Assembly (NCBI RefSeq): GCF_000247695.1
Contig: NW_004624742.1
Coordinates: 9,432,706 to 9,496,705, forward strand
Length of the DNA stretch: 64,000 nucleotides
Origin: Heterocephalus glaber
Lineage: Eukaryota; Chordata; Mammalia; Rodentia; Bathyergidae
Direction of reading: 5' to 3'
A program made the position numbers and the translations under genes. Below the pieces are notes generated by a model. That model did not search any database, was not told the origin of the DNA, and worked only from the letters and a program-made list of their open reading frames with translations. This document shows positions 10,195-22,335 of this stretch, piece by piece. Numbering within the stretch: position 1 is the first letter of the stretch; each line of letters starts with the position of its first letter.

Positions 10195-10695
10195 TAAATT
10201 TTGGGTCCTCTATAATCTAATCTGAGATAAATCTTGAATCCCACCCCAAATATAGCCCTAAATATATGATACTTTCTTCCCAAAGAAATTTACTTATATC
10301 CTCTATTTACTTAGTCTGTTTTGCCATTGCTATCTTTTGCATGTATAATTCACTTCCTCCTTTTTTGGTAAATATTAATCATATTCTAAGTCCAAGTCAC
10401 CTCTTACCTTTTCTATGAAGCTTTTCCTTATTGCTCCAGTTGATCACTTCATCTCCTTCTGAATTTCTTCAAGTAACTATAATATTTACTTGATATTTGT
10501 TTACTAGAGTGCCTAACAAATCTTTGTTGAATGAATATATATTATTTTATCTGTACATTCAAATATGTCTGTAACATTATTAAAGTCAGGGATCACATCT
10601 TATGAATGTTTGCATTGCTAGCATTTAACATAGGCCTGAGCTGTAGATACTTAGTAAATGTTTTTGCTGACCATAAATATTTTCTTTGATTATGA
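10195..10695 (+). mobile_element. L2 LINE 3' region
   Basis: 'aagtccaagtcacctctt', 'tctatgaagcttttcctta', 'gagtgcctaacaaatcttt' with 'gttgaatgaat', 'aaagtcagggatcacatctt' and 'catttaacataggcctgagc' are characteristic L2 3' UTR modules. Two terminal-type motifs (about 10505 and 10640) suggest either an internal rearrangement or two overlapping copies. Confidence 0.7.
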
Positions 10696-10707
10696 TTTGG
10701 TCAAGAT

Positions 10708-11100
10708 TGATTCATATCTAGATGTACCCCCAAAACCTCATGCCTTCATAGGTGGGAGTGATTGGATCACGGGAGCATGATCCTCATCAGTAGATTAGAC
10801 CACTGATGAGTTTATAGCCAAATGTGATGTTGGGAGGGGAAGCCTGGTTAGAGGAGGTGGTCACTGAGGGCGTGGCCTGAAAGGGTTTATCTCTCTCTCC
10901 TCCCTTGATCTCTCTCTGCTTCCACCACTACACATTGAGCTCTTTCTCCTCTGCCATGCCCTTCTGCCATGCTGCCCTGCCTTGGAGCCAGCTGACTATG
11001 CACTGAAGCCTCTATAAATGGTGAGCTAAGATAAATCTTTCCTCTTTTAAGTTGTGAGTGTTGGGTATTGTGTCTCAGCGACAAGAAAGTAACTAAGACA
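10708..11100 (+). mobile_element. ERVL-MaLR solo LTR (MST-like), second copy
   Basis: Same family and orientation as the LTR at 9758: 'catatctagatgtacccc', 'tgattggatcacgggagc', 'gaggtggtcactgagggcg', 'tgactatgcactgaagcc' and the end 'aagtaactaagaca'. It keeps more of the 5' third than the first copy. What lies between the two is L2, not retroviral internal sequence, so they are two separate insertions. Confidence 0.87.
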
Positions 11101-12940
11101 GTTTATGATTTTACCCAAGAGACACTGGGGAGCTGTCAAAAGTTTAAAAGCTAGAAATGGTATAACTAGAACGATGCTCATGAAAGATAATTCTGAATAT
11201 AGTGGTAGTTTCATGTGGAAGACTGGGGACGGGGACCCAGCTTGGGGTGAGTTTTAAGTTCAGGCAATAAATGTTGAAACTTACATTAGGGACTTAATAA
11301 TGGGATGGATTCCAAACACATTTAAAAGACAGCCTACTTAGATTCCAAAGATGATGCATCAATAGTAGGACATGGTCAATTATTTTCTCTTTAATCACAG
11401 TGACAGGCTTTGCAGGCATGTCTTCATTGCCCATCTTCTACTCTCCTGTGTCCAAGAGTGCCCAATTATTTCTGAGGGGTGGCTAAAGGGAGACGAGTTA
11501 TAAAAATTCAGGACAGGAAAAAATTCAGTGGATAAAACTGAGACTTTTTTCTCTTTAGCATCCATATTTTAATCAAGTCTGTATTTGGAAAAAAGAACCA
11601 ATAAAATAAATTATTGGATATCTCCCACACGTGTTTCTCATGCATTTCAGAGAATTCCGTGCCTCAGATTTTGTAGGTAAGTCGTATTTCACCAAATGAA
11701 GTTTCTTTGATAATTCATGGTCAGTGGTGTGGACATAATTTTCATTTGCGTGACAACTGTGGGAGGTTCACATTCCGGGAACCACGGTTGGGGGTGGTGA
11801 GGAAGGGGTAGAAGTGGGAATCTGGGAAGAGAGTTTGATTTGGTGTTCTAGCCATCCTGACACTTTCTACCCCTGAGTACTTATTTTATTTTAAATCTCA
11901 ATATCTCATTCAATTAGTGTTTTGATTTTTTTAAAAGGTGCAGACTCCTTAACCTGTTCTCCATTTCAATGATGTTCTCTTTGAGAACACAGAGCCAGCA
12001 AATTACTTAAAACAGCGAAGTGTCATGATTCAATAGTCATAACTTTTCTTCCTATTAATAATGGTTTTCCCCTTGAATCATATCTGCATGTCAATCACAT
12101 CAATAGACTAGAAAAATGATGTTTGGCAACGTTACAAAACACAGACATCTTGGAACCTGGTTATTTTCTATTTTTTAAACCTTTAATACTGAGCAAAAAT
12201 CTATAATAAATCTAAAAAATAATCAATAAGAATATATTGCATTCTGTTAAAAATTTACTGTAAATCTTTCAGTCTTTACAAATGTTGACCTTATGGTGGT
12301 GTAGACAGATGAATTGTAAATTAGGTGTTTTTAAAACACATATATTTTTAATTAATGCATGATATAATACAACAATAAATAAAACCAAGAATAAAATGCT
12401 AATTTATATTTTATATTTAGGTATAATCAAGTCAGGCTAAAACAGACACTTGATGTTTCTCACATTGATTCAGCATTTATATCTCAGATGCAAAAAGATC
12501 CAATGAATAATAATTTGCATATATATACATTTTAAACAGGAAAAATAAGTGGAATCATATATAGGTTTGCATGGGAGACGAAGTAGAACATTAGAAAGCA
12601 GTACAATTGTGAGATGTAAAATCTTGGGAAACTGATATACAATTTAAGAAAGATATAAATTATAACTCCAATTAAATCAAGTATGTGAATCTCTATTAGT
12701 GTACTCCATGTGTTTCATGTTCTTCTATCAGTAACCTTCCTATTTTTCAAAATTTATAAGTACTTTAAAAACCCATTCTGACTTGAAAGCTTTTTATCTG
12801 TTCTAATGTTAGGGTAGTGTCCTGAAGCGGGTTGACTGATTCGGAGGAGGTAGTGAGCGAGTCAGTTCTGGCAGAGGATCTAATGAAGGTCACTTGAGTT
12901 TTTCCCTTTCTGTTGTGCCTTGACTTTCAGGGTATGAACT
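11101..12940. other. Unique AT-rich sequence, nothing recognised
   Basis: About 1.8 kb with no interspersed repeat, RNA gene or ORF I can support. A slightly GC-rich patch around 11770-11830 shows no structure. Confidence 0.45.
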
Positions 12941-12949
12941 GTTCTGATG

Positions 12950-13135
12950 GTGAGCTTATGCCTCAGTACAGAAGAGTGATTATGAAATTAGGGTCTGGTA
13001 TTGCACTGATTGTGTAACTTTGGGCAAGTAACTTAACCATTCTTTCCCTTGTTTTTCTATTTGCAAAGTAAAAATTACACCATTGGGGTTCAAAGATATT
13101 ATACATGTGAAGACAAAATGCCTGCAACAAAGTAA
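12950..13135 (+). mobile_element. MIR SINE
   Basis: 'aagagtgattatgaaatta', 'gattgtgtaactttgggc' and 'aagtaacttaaccattctt' are the forward MIR core, followed by the 3' part 'attatacatgtgaagac' and 'aaaatgcctgcaacaaagta'. Confidence 0.87.
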
Positions 13136-13430
13136 CCCTCAAAAAATGTTACTATGACTATCACCATGTGTCTGAATCCCACTTCCTTTTTTACTGTGAA
13201 ATAATCTTGGGTGTCTTCTTGATTTTGAGAAGCTATACTTGAGTTTGCTTTCTTTGGCCCAATTGGCTTGATTTTGTTTTGCTTTATAAATTCTGGCAAA
13301 TTGTTTAGTTTACACAGTTGCTTCGTTCCCTTTGCTTTGCCATTTGGCCAAAGCTCACTGGATCAAGATTTGGATGGACTAAACTTTACAGGAGCTTGGA
13401 ACTGAACTATCTTTCTCCATTTGGTCCCAC
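13136..13430. other. Unique sequence
   Basis: No feature recognised. Confidence 0.4.
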
Positions 13431-13830
13431 TGGTCCTTCTCTCGCTTCCAGTTGCAGCAACTCCAAATCTTATACGTACTGATGTTGAATTCCTTACCTT
13501 TTCCTTTCCCACATCAAATTCACTTTCAAGTTCAGACAATTCTTCCTTTATTGTACTTTGATATCTGTCATCTCCTCTTTGATCCCATCGTTCCCAGTCC
13601 AGTCTAGTTACACATTATTTCTAAGTATACTTCTTTCTTCTTCCTACTTTTCTTCACACAGACACTATCTTAATCTTTCCGAAATGCTCCTTTTCATTTA
13701 CAACTGTTTGTTATTCCTACTTTTTCTTCAAAAACCATTGCTTGTGGAATTAGAGATATTTCCTCTGTCTAGAGATATTTAAGACCTTCCTCGTTAACTT
13801 CCTTTTTCATCCCTACCCTACTTTCTTTCA
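13431..13830 (+). mobile_element. Possible L2-type LINE remnant
   Basis: Pyrimidine-rich sequence with L2-like segments ('ctccaaatcttatacg', 'cttccgaaatgctcc', 'aagaccttcctcgttaactt'). The match is loose, and ordinary low-complexity pyrimidine sequence could look similar. Confidence 0.3.
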
Positions 13831-14560
13831 TCAAATATTTGCTGTATGTTCAGATTCTATGAAAGATTGTATAGATACAATGTTTAAAAATTATCCAGTG
13901 TCTTTCATCAAGAAACATACTATTTTTTTTTTAAAGACTTCCTCTTGATATTATGTGTGTTCTTTTTTCTGTGCTTAAAGGACTCTCCTCTCCATGGACC
14001 CTAGTGGTCCTTGCTTTCCTTCAAGTCCTCCTTAAAGTTATTTTGCCTTCTAGAAGTCTCCTTGAGAGAAGGACTGATGTTGAATTCAGGAAGTGTAGCT
14101 GCTGGTTTGCATTCATATTCATTCTTATTTCATTCATTTCACATTTCCACCAAATCACCAGGTAAGAGCCCCAAGAATCTCTCTTCTCTACTTCTACAAT
14201 ACTCCTTCAAATCTATTACCTTTTCAAAATCTCATGGGAAAAAGGGAGGAAAGGCACAATAAACACCTGGAGTTTTGAATGTCTTTTCTGCTTGATTTCC
14301 ATGGATTTATTTCTGTTTATTTTAGGTCCTGAGAACATGGGTAAAAGCTCATTGTGATTCTCTGACATTCAGATCAAGTTTCCTGCCTGAGTCAAAACAA
14401 ACAAAAAGTTTAAACAGTTATTGGACCCTGGAACATTTACTGAACGTTTTATTTTACTAAAGAATGCTGCTGGTTGTTATGGGCCAATACTGAAAGGAAA
14501 AGAGAGAGTTCCTAGCTCCTGTCCTCCTAGTGATAGCAGTTTTGTGGAGGAGAGAGGTAT
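13831..14560. other. Unique sequence, nothing firm
   Basis: 13835-13910 faintly resembles a reversed L2 end ('caaatatttgctgtatg'). The rest shows no recognisable repeat or gene. Frames at 13953-14262 are S/F-rich and overlap one another. Confidence 0.35.
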
Positions 14561-14599
14561 GAAAATAACCAGGGCCATTCTAAGTCCCTTGCACTCTGT

Positions 14600-14860
14600 C
14601 TCCCAAACACTGCTCCATATGCATTTATTCAATATATATTCACATTTGACACCCATTATTATTTCATATACCCTGGCTCACTTTTTGTTCTTAACTGGTC
14701 TTTGTAGTCTCTTCTGTCCCATCCAGAAAATTTCATCAAGTCTATTATGCTCATTTTTTTTTTAGAACAATACTCAAACTTCTTAACCTAACTTTCTAAG
14801 TCCTTCATATTTGCTTTTCTCTGTAACACTATCTTTTTATTTGTTCATTCAACAAATGGT
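14600..14860 (+). mobile_element. Probable L2 LINE fragment
   Basis: 'tactcaaacttcttaacc' with 'taactttctaagtccttc' resembles the L2 'ctccttagcatggcattcaaggcc' region. A 'gttcattcaacaaatgg' motif follows. Diverged. Confidence 0.42.
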
Positions 14861-15595
14861 AACTGATAACTCATAGATGTCAGAAAATATATAGTGGAAC
14901 CTATATTTGAGGCCCTTCCTCTTTTAGAAGGTGGTGAAAGAAAAAGTAATTGAAGAAGACAATTTTGGAATGAGTTATTTTGTAAAAAATACTTGAAAAT
15001 GTTGAAAGTATTCAATTAAAAGTTGCTAAAAATGTTGCTATCAAATCAGGTATAGGCAGGACAACTATATTATTTCAGGGAAAATACTGTTAAAATTATT
15101 TTTTTAATTGTAAAATTTTACTGTAGTCAAAAATATAAAATAAATTGAAACTGGAAATTGGTAGTAATTCTTTAGTTATGGGTGATGCAACAAAGAGAAA
15201 ACAAAACTCCAATGAAAGCATTCATTATCAAAGAATAGGTCTTAACCTTGTAAATGAACCCGTATTTACAGTGTAAGATAAAACAAATCTTAAAATTCAT
15301 ATTTCTGTGCTTAAATAACATTCTTAATGCTCTAACCCAGTATGCATTTCAAACTTTATTGGATGATGAGCTTTAATGATACTAACAAGAATGTGAGAAA
15401 AGTAACACAAGCTAATGACTCAGAAAACAGCGTGAGCCTAGGCTGGGGACAGTGTGAACTCTCATGAACTGGCCTTCACTTTATTGACTTCAGTTTATTT
15501 GCTCTCCCAGTTCTTTTAACTTGCAGTACTGTTTTTTGTGCTCTGGAATCTTCACCTGTGTTATTCTGCCCCAGTTACTTGACTTGTTTTCTACT
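14861..15595. other. Unique sequence, nothing recognised
   Basis: AT-rich, no supported feature. Confidence 0.45.
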
Positions 15596-15599
15596 TTTT

Positions 15600-15860
15600 G
15601 TCCCCTTTGCTGGTGCTAGGCTCTACTATGTCAACTGAAATGTCTCATTCTTCTTGAAGTTCTGCAGCCTCCCCAAGTCTGAGTGACGTCTCCCTTCGCA
15701 GTGCCCTCAGTGTGTTTCCCACTGGGTTATTTTTTGCTTATTCAGTATTCCCTGGCGCACTGGATGAGGACCAGAGACCCATTCTAGTGTTTTCGTTCTG
15801 TGTCCCTAGCACTTAGCATAGTGCTAGCAGTATAATACTTGTCAGGAAGTTATATTTCTT
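15600..15860 (+). mobile_element. L2 LINE 3' end
   Basis: 'actgaaatgtctcattc' with 'ctgcagcctccccaagtctg' and, at the end, 'gttctgtgtccctagcac' plus 'ttagcatagtgctagcag' match the L2 3' order ('tgtatccccagcgcctagcacagtgcctggc'). Confidence 0.7.
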
Positions 15861-18135
15861 AAAAGAATACATTTATGATAGCAGGTGAGGATGCTTGAGT
15901 TGAAAGGACAGGAGGACATACCTAGTAAAGTGAATAGTGTTCTGAAGAACTTTCCATAGCATTTGGCATCCACAACTTTGGTGCAACACAGAGGAAGACT
16001 CTTATGATGCTTTTGAAGGAATCCCTAAGAGATGTTACAACCTTATATATAAGAGGATATATCAGGCACATTATCTAATGCCATTAGATTTCTTTTCCTG
16101 ACGTGGGCTCAATAGTAACCAAGGTAATAAAGACATAGGAAGGGAATAGGTATATTAATTATTATAAGGAGAAAAATCTCTTATCTTGGTTGTTTACAAT
16201 GACTGTTACCAGGAAAAAAGTTTGTTATTTCTATTACTAATTCCATCTTTAAGGCAATAGAAAATATAAAGATTCACTATAGATAAAAATCATGTAAAAA
16301 GATAAAAATTTATATGCATGTACAGGATCTGTAGGTAATGCAGGCTATTTAGTAATTCTAAATGAAGGTTATGAGGTGCCAAAACTTCAGATTTTAATAT
16401 TTTAAACCTGGATATTATTAGCACTGCTAATCTGACCTAACTATGTAAACTACAAGCATGATGAAAGAATGCACAGATTTGTGTGCTGATTTTGATTGGC
16501 TGAGAAGTACAAAACAGAATATATATCCTTATAGGAAGAAATTAACTATTAATAGCAAAGCAGGAAGAAAGATTTTTTAAACCACAATATAAAACTATTC
16601 ATTATGCATTAGAATTTAGTATAAAATGGAGCAACTGGGACCATCTATCTGAAGGGATTTATTTACTGCAGTACTAAGGCAAACTCAGAAGGAGCCCGTT
16701 CATCTCTAAGCGCTCTGCTCAGCAGGGTCCTCTCAGGAAGCCTCAGACCAAGATTCCAGCGGATTGTGTACAATTCACTTATACAACCATCACCTTGTGC
16801 TGGACTCATCTGCAGAGCACATGCAAGAGGCAGCCTTCTTCATGCACCAGCACCACAGAAAACTGGGCATTTCAAAAGCAGGGAGACGCCCTGTGATGTT
16901 ACACACAGATGTCGAAAGCAGATGTTTTCTTGCTCCAGTGGTCTTAATTTGGTTCACAATTTATAAAGCTTTTTGTTTGTCAGTGGACACGACCATAAAA
17001 GCAGATATCTTTCAGGCCTCTGAAGTACTTTGGTTAAAATAAAAACCTGCAGGCACATATTTCATATTGTTTGGAGCTATAATTTGGCAGGATTCAAGAT
17101 ATGTAAGTTTCTTTTCCCCCAGACTCGAGAAGAAAGGCCTTGGAGAAAGCTCTCCCAGCTGGAATGGGGAGGGATGCAGGGGAGATCAGGCACCTTTTCA
17201 ATGTGTCTCTTTCCTCACTAAAACTCTGATGTTAGAGGACATCAACTAGTGACAAACAGTGCAATTTTCTTTGTATGTGAACTAGAGCATTTCAGCTAAA
17301 AGCCTAAAGGAGCTTCCAGGTAAGATGTCTCTGCAAGAGTTTCTTCCCTGAAAGAATACAACTTAATAAATGTGCAGTGGCTCCTTTTGGACCCCCTACC
17401 TATGTAGAAATTCAGAATCACAGTCTGTCGGCTGCCTTAAACTCATGCCTTGTGCACACAAGAGCTGTCCCCCTGTGAGGTTTACTGGAGTGTATTTCAT
17501 TAGAACCTCTTCATGGCATGGCGAACCTCATTGTAATGAATGGGCTGAACTCTGAAAGCACTGGGCACTGACCTCCCATCTGCTGATATCCTAAATCAGG
17601 CCATTAGAGGATTCCACAAGAAAGAGCATGCTGTTTATAGGTTAATTTATCTCTCATTTGGTTCAACTAGATGTGTGCTTATAAAGGTCCTCTAATTGAA
17701 TCTTATAGATGCCACAGAGATCTTTCCATTTTTAAGGGAGACTTTGGAAATAAATACAGTTATACTCTGTTATCTATGATAATGGGCACTGGCCAGCCTG
17801 GTGAGGGTAACACAGAGTTAGTCCTCTATCCTCATTGTGTGATTACTTTTAAACCTCCATCCCCATTATACACTGAAATTGAACTGCTACAGTGGCTGTT
17901 TCTTGTCACTTTACCATTTGTTTTGACTGATGACTTGCCCATCAAAATGTTATGAGCATGGGAAGTCCGGTGCCTTTGTGTATCATTTTAATACACAAAG
18001 GAGTGTAGACCTTGATGGAATCAGATGTAGTGATTCACCAGATGAATGACACGGTGTCCTTAGAAAAGTCAGGCATTTCTGGTTGTGTACAGCATCCACC
18101 CACTGTAGTAGCCTTAGATGCAGTCATAATTGGAG
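15861..18135. other. Unique sequence, no gene or repeat recognised
   Basis: About 2.3 kb without a recognisable interspersed repeat. Frames up to 94 residues (16764-17042, 17671-17955) show no domain or conserved motif. An 11-bp perfect stem with a 7-nt loop sits at 17973-18001. Lack of repeats could reflect functional constraint or chance. Confidence 0.4.
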
Positions 18136-18137
18136 CA

Positions 18138-18385
18138 GCACTGTGTATTCACTGAGGACTCTCACTCAGTGCCCAATACCGGCAAACCATTAACATTTCA
18201 CTGTTTAATCTTCACAGCAAACCAAATGGGTTTGAAGTAGTTGGTTCCCCTATTTTGTAGTTGCAGAAACTGAAGTTTAACAAAGTTTGAAAACTTGCAT
18301 TGTATCCCTTGCTAGTGAGAACCCAATGGGGACTGTGGGTGAGGCAGGTCTAACTCCTGAGCTCGTCTGCTCTGACCCTAGAATT
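18138..18385 (-). mobile_element. MIR SINE
   Basis: Reversed MIR: 'cactcagtgcccaatacc', 'aatcttcacagcaaacc', 'gttgcagaaactgaag', 'ttgctagtgagaaccc' and 'ctgagctcgtctgctctgac' are in the expected order. Confidence 0.78.
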
Positions 18386-19900
18386 GGCTTTCCACCTTTC
18401 CTGCCCCTGTACTTTTGGTTCGTGGGAGTCATCTGCCGTGATGCTCAGGGCACAAGCTAGCTTGACATCCTCTTATTTCTCTGCCCTTCCTCTGTCCACA
18501 CCCAGATATATTATCTTTTAAAGGTCGGTTATCCCTCCTCTGAAATTTCTGGCCACTAAAACACCATGAAAAGGTGTTGGTGTTGAAATGGCTGCTTCTC
18601 TTAAAAAATGACCTTCTATATCCTACTGCCTATTTTGATGTTTTTAAATTTTTACATGATTTTATTCCCCTTTCAAGGACCAATATATAAATGCTTCCTT
18701 TCTTTCCTTTATAAAACATGTTTCAACCACATGAAGCACTCATGTCCATATTTTACTAAACTGTTGTAATGAATAAAGAACACAGTAATCACCTAGAATG
18801 CCTTCTTTGCATGATGCTGTCCCCATACATCCTGCAGCAGTCAATTTCTAAATATTGAAGGTCTGTGCCTCAGTACTTAGTTAATTCATTTATCACCTAC
18901 CTTTAAGGGATAATTGTAGGTGCATAATTTTAGCAACATCATTATGCCTGTTGATATAATCCAGAGCCGCCACAGTGGTGCAGCCCCTGATTATATGTTC
19001 AATTAACTGCCACATGTTGTCAGAACCTCTCATCCACCAGGTTTTCTTCTGTTGGGTACTTATAATAATTTATAGCAAAAATAGTCCTCCCCAGAATTGT
19101 CACAGCAATCTCAAGTGTCACATAGCTGTTTTCCACTTTACACTTTTGGTAGAGAACACGAGCTTGGAGTCAGACTGTCCGACTTCTCATCTGGGTACTG
19201 CATGGCTTTGTATAGGTCACCAGCTTTTTCCAGGGGCCACTTCATCTGGGCACAGAGTAAACATGAAATTCTGTGGCCTGCTTAACCACACAAGATTATG
19301 GTGAGGTTCCATTGGAATCATATATTTTAATGCTCTCAGACTTGTAACATAGGGGCAAAATGTGACACATGATTACTTTGTCTGGACATATATTTTCCTG
19401 ATGTTATATTTATGCACACTGATGAACATTTTCTTTTTTCGCCTTATGTATGTACAGCTGAGTAACTTTTATCCATATTTTTAAGTTAGAAAATGCTTGT
19501 AGCTTTTACATTTTTTATGATAGGTAAATTCCCTAAAGGCAAGGACAAATCTCATCCCTCTTTGTTTCTTCTATGAAACCTAGGCCTGGGGAAGTCCTTC
19601 AATTTAAAATGGCTCAACTCAAATTTTCTAGAGGTTGTTTGATGTGAGAAATATACATTGCTGTTGTTAACAATGCCTTTTCTGTGGTCCTTGTATGTTA
19701 GGGGCTGTGAAATGAGAACTTTCCCATGTTTTATCATGAAGGCAAGTTTTACAGTTATGACTGAGTTCCTACAAAAGCATTTTAGAACAAATTGTAAGGA
19801 CCATTGTTTGGATAGCATCATTCCCCTCTCCAGAATAGTTCTGCCTCACTTTTTCCATTTTGCTGATGTAGTCATTTGGTTTAGATTTTTTCTTTTTAAG
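18386..19900. other. Unique sequence, nothing firm
   Basis: No confident repeat. Around 19515-19575 ('aattccctaaaggcaagg') there is a faint L2-like tail. Overlapping frames near 18975-19304 and 19552-19960 show no family features; the latter runs into the B1. Confidence 0.4.
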
Positions 19901-19901
19901 A

Positions 19902-20046
19902 TTTTTTTTGAGACAGGGTCTTGCTCTGTAATTCAGGCTGGCCTTGAACTCACTGTGTAGTCTAGGCTGGCTTCAAACTTGCAGTGATCCTCCTGCCTCA
20001 GCCTCCCAAGTGCTGGGATTACAGGCATGAGCCACCATGCCGGGCT
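19902..20046 (-). mobile_element. B1 SINE
   Basis: A reversed tail (T-run), then 'gagacagggtcttgctctg', 'ggctggccttgaactcac', 'taggctggcttcaaacttg', 'cctcctgcctcagcctccc' and 'attacaggcatgagccacc'. The two similar 'aggctggc' blocks show the internal duplication of rodent B1. Frames crossing it on both strands are artefacts. Confidence 0.95.
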
Positions 20047-20051
20047 AGATT

Positions 20052-20063
20052 TTTTTTTTTTTT
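20052..20063. repeat. Poly(T) run
   Basis: A short homopolymer directly beyond the B1 head. Its origin is unclear. Confidence 0.7.
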
Positions 20064-20132
20064 GAGTGAAAACATCAGTGCAAAAATTGAAACTAATATC
20101 CATATGACCCACCATCCAAAGTGAAAAGGAAA

Positions 20133-20216
20133 GGGCTGGGGATTCAGCTCAGTGGTTCTGCCTCCTGGCTCACAAGCACAAAGACCCGAGTTCGATCCCT
20201 GGTACCAAAAAAAAAA
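20133..20216 (+). mobile_element. ID-type SINE
   Basis: 'ggctggggattcagctcag' and 'gagttcgatccctggtacc' followed by A10. Same family as the copy at 1011, with an intact B-box-like stretch. No clear target duplication was found. Confidence 0.92.
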
Positions 20217-20497
20217 GGAAAAGAAATATGAAGGAAGTAGGATGCAACTGGTTTGTAAGTTGCCTTATTGGAATTAAGAAAAGGCATCCCCTGTGGGTGC
20301 ATGGTGTTGTGAGAGGAGGCAACATGGTTTCTCAATGGGAAAACAAAACCCGCAAGCTCCTGCGAACACATATTCAGCGCCAGGGCTCCTGTGGAGGGCT
20401 ACTGGGGATACTTGTGCTCTCTTCCAAGCCTGGATTCTGTTGCCCTTCTGTAACATCTGTCTTTTCCTTTACAACCAACCTGGCATTTTCAACCCAG

Positions 20498-20518
20498 GTT
20501 TTCTCTGGAGAATTCGAG
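20498..20518 (+). other. Candidate 21-nt microexon by splice-site pattern only
   Basis: A pyrimidine-rich stretch and 'caacccag' precede 20498, and a strong donor 'gag/gtaaga' follows 20518. The block 20290-20600 is GC-richer than its surroundings. Both splice signals are good, but such pairs occur by chance. No ORF or transcript supports it. An overlapping 220-residue frame (20228-20890) runs into an L2 and is not credible as a gene. Confidence 0.12.
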
Positions 20519-20689
20519 GTAAGAAAGGGAGGTTGTGTGGACTTCGTCCAGGGCCCACCCCATCAATGTCAAGGAGACGACTTTATCTATGAGAAAACAA
20601 ATACGTCAGAAATAGAACAGCCAGCATTCACTACGTCCATAACATTTATGGTGCAGAGTGTGCTAGTTCTTGGCAGTATAGCAGCGATG

Positions 20690-21000
20690 AACTGGAGAAG
20701 CTATTTTCTCTGCCTAGATATATTCAACTCTTCCTCTTTATCTTTCAGGTCTCAGTTGAAATGCCTCTTCTCCCTTTCAAAAGAAACTCCAATAGGTTCC
20801 TGTTGTCTTCGGTATTCTGTCTACAGTGTTCTCCACTCTGTGGGTGTTAGTTCCATGACACTCTTCCCTACCAGCTTCTTTGGTACATGAGGCTAAGAAT
20901 CTTGGCTTCTGTAGTTCTGGGGCCTAGCCAAGGGCCTCACACATAGTAGACCCTTCCTTAGTAACTGCTGGCTGAATGAATGAATAAGTGAGTGAATGAC
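20690..21000 (+). mobile_element. L2 LINE 3' end
   Basis: 'ttcaggtctcagttgaaatg', 'ctccactctgtgggtgtt', 'ggcctcacacatagtag' and 'ctgctggctgaatgaatg' with trailing GAAT units match the L2 terminus very well. Confidence 0.88.
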
Positions 21001-22145
21001 TACCACGTTGAGGGCCTAATTAATTCACCTTTTGACAGGCCTTTATGAAAACACCATTATGTATTTGAATAGGAATTATATATTCCTTTTGAAATCTAAT
21101 GAGCGTTGAAATAATCTCTAAAGTTTCCTGCCTAAGGTTTTTTTCTATGATCTCTGAATAAAAGATCTTTTTAAATGAAAGTACTTTAAATCAGAATATC
21201 GGAGAAAAGTGTCTTTTCATCAGTTTTAACAATAACCCAGCCACCTTATTTGACAAAAAGAGAACCTCAGAATTCAGTTCATTGGGGTGATTTATATGAT
21301 TAATTGTAGCTGGATGCTGCAATATGGCAAAAGTGATAAATAACAATGTGTTGAGATATTCTAATTGTAAAACAGCTATTTCTCTGGCCTTTGATTGATC
21401 ATGGTCACTGTAATCATGACTGAAACCTTTCATTAAACTTTTTATATTTAATTTCTTCTCAAGTTAACATCATTATAAATCCTGTTGCCATGAACAATAC
21501 CACAGGCACCTTTTCAAGACGGGCCTAAGCTTCTTGGCACTGAATGGCTGCTGCATAAGAAGTAGAGATGAACCTTTTACCCCAACAAATTAAAAAAAAG
21601 AGATTTTAGGAAGTGTTTGCTGCCTGTCTTCCCCCCCCTGCCCTGGTAGGTCTCATCATCATGTGGGGACACCCTGTGAATATAATGTTCTAAAGACCCA
21701 TAAAATATTATTTGACATGAAAATTTTGCCTCTCCTCCAAGCTGTTGCTAATGAATTACATATGATGCAAGAAGCAGCATGGCTGAAATATTTTTATTAA
21801 TACTAATAATATTTTTTGCTTATACAGCACCTTTCATTGCAGAAAACTGAGTTGGAAAGGAAGCATTAAAGACATACTTAGGGTAAAATTACTGGCTCAT
21901 AACTTTTTAGACTTGCTGCTGTCCCTCCACAATACTAGCGCTAGGGGGCCAGTGTACAGCTAATATTGTTCACCTCAGAGAATTAGACTTACAGATTCCA
22001 CAGGAAAGTAAAGTAAAAATACATTTAAAGGACAAACAAATAAGTCTTTCTTTCCCTATGGTGTGAAATTAAATAAATCCCACTCAAGAAAACCTGGCAG
22101 TGGAGTTGCTGCTGCTATGGTGTTGTTGGCAGCCTTGGGCAAAAT
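21001..22145. other. Unique sequence, no repeat recognised
   Basis: Repeat-free DNA of about 1.1 kb with several ATTA cores ('gggcctaattaattcacc'). Possibly conserved noncoding DNA, unproven. No gene signal. Confidence 0.35.
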
Positions 22146-22149
22146 GCCC

Positions 22150-22335
22150 TTTGTGTACTTGGCTTTGTCTTATGGGCTTAATCTTATATTCAATCTCTAC
22201 AACATCCTTGTGAAATGAGTGTTGTTATATTTATTTTATAGATGAAGTGACTGAGGCACAGAGATGTTAAACAAGTCCCTTGCTTTGCCCAGATCCTGCT
22301 AGGGAAGTGTCTACTTCTGATTCCACTGGGTTTAG
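22150..22335 (-). mobile_element. MIR SINE
   Basis: 'caacatccttgtgaaatg', 'tagatgaagtgactgagg', 'cacagagatgttaaacaag' and 'tctacttctgattccac' form a reversed MIR. Confidence 0.82.

Noticed and set aside
9758..11100. A complete small provirus between two LTRs
   Set aside because: The sequence between them is L2, with no retroviral internal region.
17973..18001. 11-bp perfect hairpin (and 10-bp ones at 29574-29600 and 50991-51014)
   Set aside because: In 64 kb of AT-rich DNA one or two such stems are expected by chance. The stems are too short for a microRNA precursor.
20228..20890. 220-residue plus-strand frame as a gene
   Set aside because: Its second part lies in an L2 3' UTR, overlapping frames exist, and no motif is present.
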